Assembly (NCBI RefSeq): GCF_014651135.1
Contig: NZ_BMWH01000030.1
Span: 1 to 64,000 of the forward strand
Reading direction: 5' to 3'
Length of the DNA stretch: 64,000 nucleotides
Origin: Streptomyces echinoruber
Lineage (GTDB): Bacteria > Actinomycetota > Actinomycetes > Streptomycetales > Streptomycetaceae
Both the position numbers and the translations under genes were made by a program. Position 1 is the stretch's first letter. The number at the start of each line of letters is the position of its first letter. This document shows positions 61,022 to 64,000 of the stretch, in pieces. Below the pieces are notes generated by a model. It had not been told where the DNA came from. It did not search any database and saw only the letters and a list, made by a program, of their open reading frames with translations.

Positions 61022-61747
61022 GTGCCGCACTCCGTACTGCTCGCCGAAGACGACCGCGCCATCCGCCACGCCCTGGAGCGGGCCCTGACCCTGGAGGGAT
61101 ACGAGGTCACCGCGGTCGCCGACGGGATCGAGGCGCTGGCGCACGCGCACAAGAACCGGCCGGACGTGCTCGTCCTGGACGTGATGATGCCGGGCATCGA
61201 CGGGCTGCAGGTGTGCCGGGTGCTGCGCGCCGAGGGCGACCGCACCCCGATCCTGATGCTGACCGCACTGGTGGAGACCGCGGACCGGATCGCCGGCCTG
61301 GACGCGGGCGCCGACGACTACGTCGTCAAGCCGTTCGACGTGGAGGAGGTCTTCGCCCGGCTGCGCGCCCTGCTGCGCCGCACCACCCCGCTGGTCGGCG
61401 CCGGCGGGACCGCGGCGGACCAGGCGCGCGGCCCGCACCTGCCCGAGCGGCAGATCGAGGCGGCCGGGCTGCGCATGGACCTGCAGGCGCGGCGCGCCTG
61501 GCGGGGCAAGCGCGAGCTGGAGCTGACCCGCACCGAGTTCGACCTGCTGGAGCTGCTCGTGCGCAACGCGGGCATCGTGCTGGACCACTCCACCATCTAC
61601 GACCGCATCTGGGGCTACGACTTCGGCCCCGGCTCCAAGAACCTCGCCGTCTACGTCGGCTACCTGCGCCGCAAACTCGACGAGCCGGGCGCGCCGCAGC
61701 TCATCCACACCGTGCGCGGGGTGGGATACGTGCTGCGGGAGGACTGA
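61022..61747 (+). CDS. OmpR/PhoB-family response regulator
   Basis: 241 residues, GTG start. Receiver domain 1-118: acidic pair D10-D11, phospho-acceptor D53 (LVLDVMMPGIDG), T81 and K103 (VVKPFD). The C-terminal winged helix (about 145-240) has the OmpR pattern with ELELTRTEFDLLELLVRNAG and VYVGYLRRKLDE ... VRGVGYVLR. A 25-residue linker separates them. It pairs with the kinase gene 13 bases downstream; organisation resembles MprAB-like systems of actinobacteria. Confidence 0.95.
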   Translation: MPHSVLLAEDDRAIRHALERALTLEGYEVTAVADGIEALAHAHKNRPDVLVLDVMMPGIDGLQVCRVLRAEGDRTPILMLTALVETADRIAGLDAGADDYVVKPFDVEEVFARLRALLRRTTPLVGAGGTAADQARGPHLPERQIEAAGLRMDLQARRAWRGKRELELTRTEFDLLELLVRNAGIVLDHSTIYDRIWGYDFGPGSKNLAVYVGYLRRKLDEPGAPQLIHTVRGVGYVLRED

Positions 61748-61760
61748 GCGGGAGGACTGA

Positions 61761-63239
61761 GTGAGCGGTCGGGCGCGGCTGCGGGCACGGTTGCGCGCGC
61801 TGGTCGGCCGGCCGGCCCGGTCACGGGCCCGGCTGTCGTCGCTGCGCACCACGTTCGCGGTGACGTTCGCCGTGGTCGCCGCCGCCGTCACGCTGCTCGT
61901 CGGCGTCCTGTCGTACAACGCCGCCGCCCGCCTGGTCCGCGTCGACCAGCAGTCGGTGTTCGCGCAGGTCGTGCAGGACGTGCAGCAGGAGGTGCGGCAG
62001 TACCGGCGCCTGCCGGAGGACTTCTCCTCCTCCCGGCCCGGGCACGAGGTGATCCGGCCCAGCCGCACCGACGTGCAGGTGCTCGGCGGCGACGGCACGA
62101 TCGTCGACCACGGCAGCCCCGCCCTGCCGGTCACCGCGAGGGACCGGGCCACCGCGGCCGCCCGGAAGGCCGGCACGACCGTCGAGTACCGGGACGTCGC
62201 CGTCGCCAGCGACGTCTACCGCGTCGCCACCGTCGCGCTCGGGGACGGGCGGGGCGCGGTGCAGGTGGCGCAGGAGTTCAGCGACACCGAGGACCTGCTG
62301 CGGACGCTGCAGCGGCGGACGCTGGTCATCGAGGCGGCGGTGGTGGTCGCCGCCGGACTGTGCGGCTGGTGGCTGGCCCGCCGCATCACCCGCCGCCTGG
62401 TCGTCCTCACCTCCGCCGCCGAGGACGTCGCCCGCACCCGGCAGCTCGACATCGAGGTCCCGGTCACCGGCTACGACGAGGTGGGCCGCCTCGGCCGCGC
62501 CTTCGACCACATGCTGGGGCGGCTCGCCCAGTCCGAGGAGGACCAGCGCCGCCTCGTCCAGGACGCCGGCCACGAGCTGCGCACCCCGCTGACCTCCCTG
62601 CGGACGAACATCTCGCTGCTGCGCCGCATCGACGAGCTCCCGCCCGCCACCCGCGAGGAACTGGTCGCCGACCTCACCCAGGAGGCCCGCGAACTGACCG
62701 ACCTCGTCAACGAGCTGGTCGACCTGGCCGCGGGCCAGTCGCCGACCGAGCCGCCGCAGAAGGTGGACCTCGCGGAGATGGCCGAGGACGCCGCCGCCCA
62801 GGCGCGGCGCCGCACCGGCCGCGAGATCGTGGTCCGGGCCTGCGGCGACACCACCACCGACGGCCGCCCCGGCATGCTGCAGCGGGCGGTGTCCAACCTC
62901 CTTGAGAACGCCGCCAAGTTCGACCGCGACGGCACCGCCCCCATCGAGGTCGTCGTCTCCGGGCCCGCCGTCCCCGGCACGGTCCGCGTCGAGGTCCTCG
63001 ACCGCGGACCCGGCATAGCCGACACCGACCTCACCCGCATCTTCGACCGCTTCTACCGGGCCGCCGACGCCCGTTCCCTGCCCGGCTCCGGCCTCGGCCT
63101 GTCCATCGTCCGCGAGGTCGCCCTCTCCCACGGCGGCGCCCCCTTCGCCCTGCACCGCGAGGGCGGCGGCTCGGTGATCGGCTTCACCGTCACCGGCGCG
63201 ACGGCGGCGGCCCGGGGGACCTCCCGTGCCGGCACCTGA
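61761..63239 (+). CDS. Sensor histidine kinase
   Basis: 492 residues, GTG start after GGAGGACTGA. Membrane helix 31-53, an extracellular sensor of about 135 residues, second helix 188-207, HAMP about 205-258, HisKA with DAGHELRTPLTSLRTNISLL (His271), and HATPase with N-box NLLENAAKF, G1 DRGPGIAD, F-box FDRFYR and G2 GSGLGLSIV. It phosphorylates the response regulator encoded just upstream. The stimulus is unknown; the ectodomain has no family that I can name. Confidence 0.94.
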   Translation: MSGRARLRARLRALVGRPARSRARLSSLRTTFAVTFAVVAAAVTLLVGVLSYNAAARLVRVDQQSVFAQVVQDVQQEVRQYRRLPEDFSSSRPGHEVIRPSRTDVQVLGGDGTIVDHGSPALPVTARDRATAAARKAGTTVEYRDVAVASDVYRVATVALGDGRGAVQVAQEFSDTEDLLRTLQRRTLVIEAAVVVAAGLCGWWLARRITRRLVVLTSAAEDVARTRQLDIEVPVTGYDEVGRLGRAFDHMLGRLAQSEEDQRRLVQDAGHELRTPLTSLRTNISLLRRIDELPPATREELVADLTQEARELTDLVNELVDLAAGQSPTEPPQKVDLAEMAEDAAAQARRRTGREIVVRACGDTTTDGRPGMLQRAVSNLLENAAKFDRDGTAPIEVVVSGPAVPGTVRVEVLDRGPGIADTDLTRIFDRFYRAADARSLPGSGLGLSIVREVALSHGGAPFALHREGGGSVIGFTVTGATAAARGTSRAGT

Positions 63240-63261
63240 CGCCCCGGGCGGGGCGGCCGGA

Positions 63262-63381
63262 CCGGCCGGATCAGGCTGCCTGGCCGACTCGGGTTGCTCG
63301 GCCGGATCGGGTTGCCTGGCCGACTCGGGTTGCTCGGCCGACTTGGGTTGCCTGACCGACTCGGGCTGCCCGGCCGGCCCG
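63262..63381 (+). repeat. 18-bp tandem repeat after the kinase gene
   Basis: About five units of 18 bp alternating CTGGCCGACTCGGGTTGC and CTCGGCCGGATCGGGTTGC-like forms follow the kinase stop, filling the gap to the next ORF. Confidence 0.8.
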
Positions 63382-63388
63382 GCCCCTC

Positions 63389-63634
63389 ATGCGCCGGCAC
63401 ATCCCGGTCCCCGAGCGCCGCGCCGCCCTATGGGTCGAGGCGGCCCGCGCCTACAGCCAGCAGGGCCGCCTGGCCGACGGCTACCAGGCCCTGAGGATCG
63501 CCGAGACCTGCGCCGCCCAGGACATCCGCCGCCCCGACGTCCGCACCCTGGTCGCCGATATGGCCGCCCGCGACCGCCGACGTACCCTGCCGGAACTGCA
63601 CCACTTCAGCCGCCAACTGGGAGTCCCCGCGTGA
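63389..63634 (+). CDS. C-terminal fragment of an XRE-type regulator
   Basis: 81 residues from ATG 63389: PERRAALWVEAARAYSQQGR, then GYQALRIAETCAAQDIRR and LPELHHFSRQLGVPA. This helical block is, as I remember it, the last part of a longer streptomycete HTH regulator that precedes a flavoprotein gene. No HTH or longer homologous frame precedes it here, as the repeat and the kinase gene intervene. It is either a small stand-alone protein or a truncated remnant. It overlaps the next start by four bases (GTGA). Confidence 0.6.
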   Translation: MRRHIPVPERRAALWVEAARAYSQQGRLADGYQALRIAETCAAQDIRRPDVRTLVADMAARDRRRTLPELHHFSRQLGVPA

Positions 63635-64000
63635 CCGAACCGACCGCCCCGGACAAGAAGCCCTTCTGTACGTCGTCGTGTGCGCGAGCGGTGTCGCCGG
63701 TGACGTCGGCAAGCTGATCACGGCCGCCCAGGAGGCGAACTGGGATGTCGGCGTCATCGCCACACCGCAGGGACTCGGCTTCATCGACACCAAGGCGATC
63801 GAGGCGCAGACCGGCTACCCGATCCGTTCCGCCTGGCGTTCCCCGGGAGACCCGCGCCCCCTGCCCCCGGCGGACGCGATCGCCGTGGCTCCCGCCACCT
63901 TCAACACGATCAACAAGTGGGCCGCCGGGATCTCCGACACCCTCGCCCTGGGCATCCTGTGCGAGGCGTACGGCATGGGCATCCCGACCGTGGCGCTGCC
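63631..64000 (+). pseudogene. Flavoprotein gene, frameshifted and cut by the window end
   Basis: GTG 63631 begins VTEPTAPDKKPF and then shifts: the frame ends at TGA 63715-63717. Moving one base at about 63665 (a missing C in CCCTTCTGTACG) restores LYVVVCASGVAGDVGKLITA and continues to the window end with ANWDVGVIATPQGLGFIDTK and ADAIAVAPATFNTINKWAAG. The latter is the flavoprotein/HFCD fold (phosphopantothenoylcysteine decarboxylase-like) with the PATFNTINKWA motif. Either a real frameshift mutation or a sequencing error. Confidence 0.75.

Overview
The window is about 70% G+C, nearly all coding, with many GTG/TTG starts and ATGA gene overlaps. It carries the developmental sigma factor BldN with its anti-sigma partner RsbN, and the Rex-HemA-HemC-HemD operon. 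This marks it as chromosomal DNA of a Streptomyces species. Backbone gene order (AcuC, small HTH regulator, bS22, epimerase, acyltransferase, rsbN, bldN, HAD phosphatase, glutaredoxin, rex, hemA, hemC, hemD ... hemB ... argS, lysS) agrees with what I remember of the Streptomyces coelicolor SCO33xx region.

Layout. 1-94: 3' end of a 5S rRNA (tail of an rrn operon) and its terminator. 0.1-12 kb: HAD phosphatase, MFS transporter, AcuC deacetylase, phosphatase-like protein, excisionase-type HTH protein, bS22, epimerase-like protein, acyltransferase, then rsbN and bldN on the minus strand, a HAD-IB phosphatase and a glutaredoxin-like protein. 12.3-17.9 kb: a Rex operator followed by rex-hemA-hemC-hemD, overlapping genes coupling redox sensing to tetrapyrrole synthesis. 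hemC carries in-frame palindromic insertions.

17.9-41.6 kb looks like a large accessory block separating hemD from hemB. It holds a membrane protein; a DUF6879/XRE pair bracketed by 80-bp direct repeats; a small secreted peptide with an FtsX-type ABC transporter; a scrambled hsdM fragment; a damaged polymorphic-toxin gene with a candidate immunity gene; a secreted M15-peptidase-like protein; a type I restriction-modification operon (hsdR-hsdS-hsdM, with an A+T-richer specificity gene); a DUF397/XRE/HATPase regulatory cluster with a winged-HTH protein; and a secreted GH64 beta-1,3-glucanase behind a LacI-type operator.

41.6-64 kb: hemB with its own possible leaderless promoter, a SAM methyltransferase, a duplicated-domain secreted protein, two membrane-tethered HTH regulators (one with a peptidoglycan-binding ectodomain, one with a DUF2690 ectodomain) facing a secreted peptidoglycan-binding protein, divergent argS and class I lysS, a DUF2637 protein, two DUF3558-type lipoproteins, RtcB, a small membrane protein with an SDR, a divergent HxlR/quinone-oxidoreductase pair, an AraC regulator, a two-component system, the tail of an XRE-type regulator and a frameshifted flavoprotein gene running off the end.

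A recurring background feature is runs of imperfect short tandem repeats (9-20 bp units) just downstream of, or between, genes. Strong hairpins mark several gene ends.
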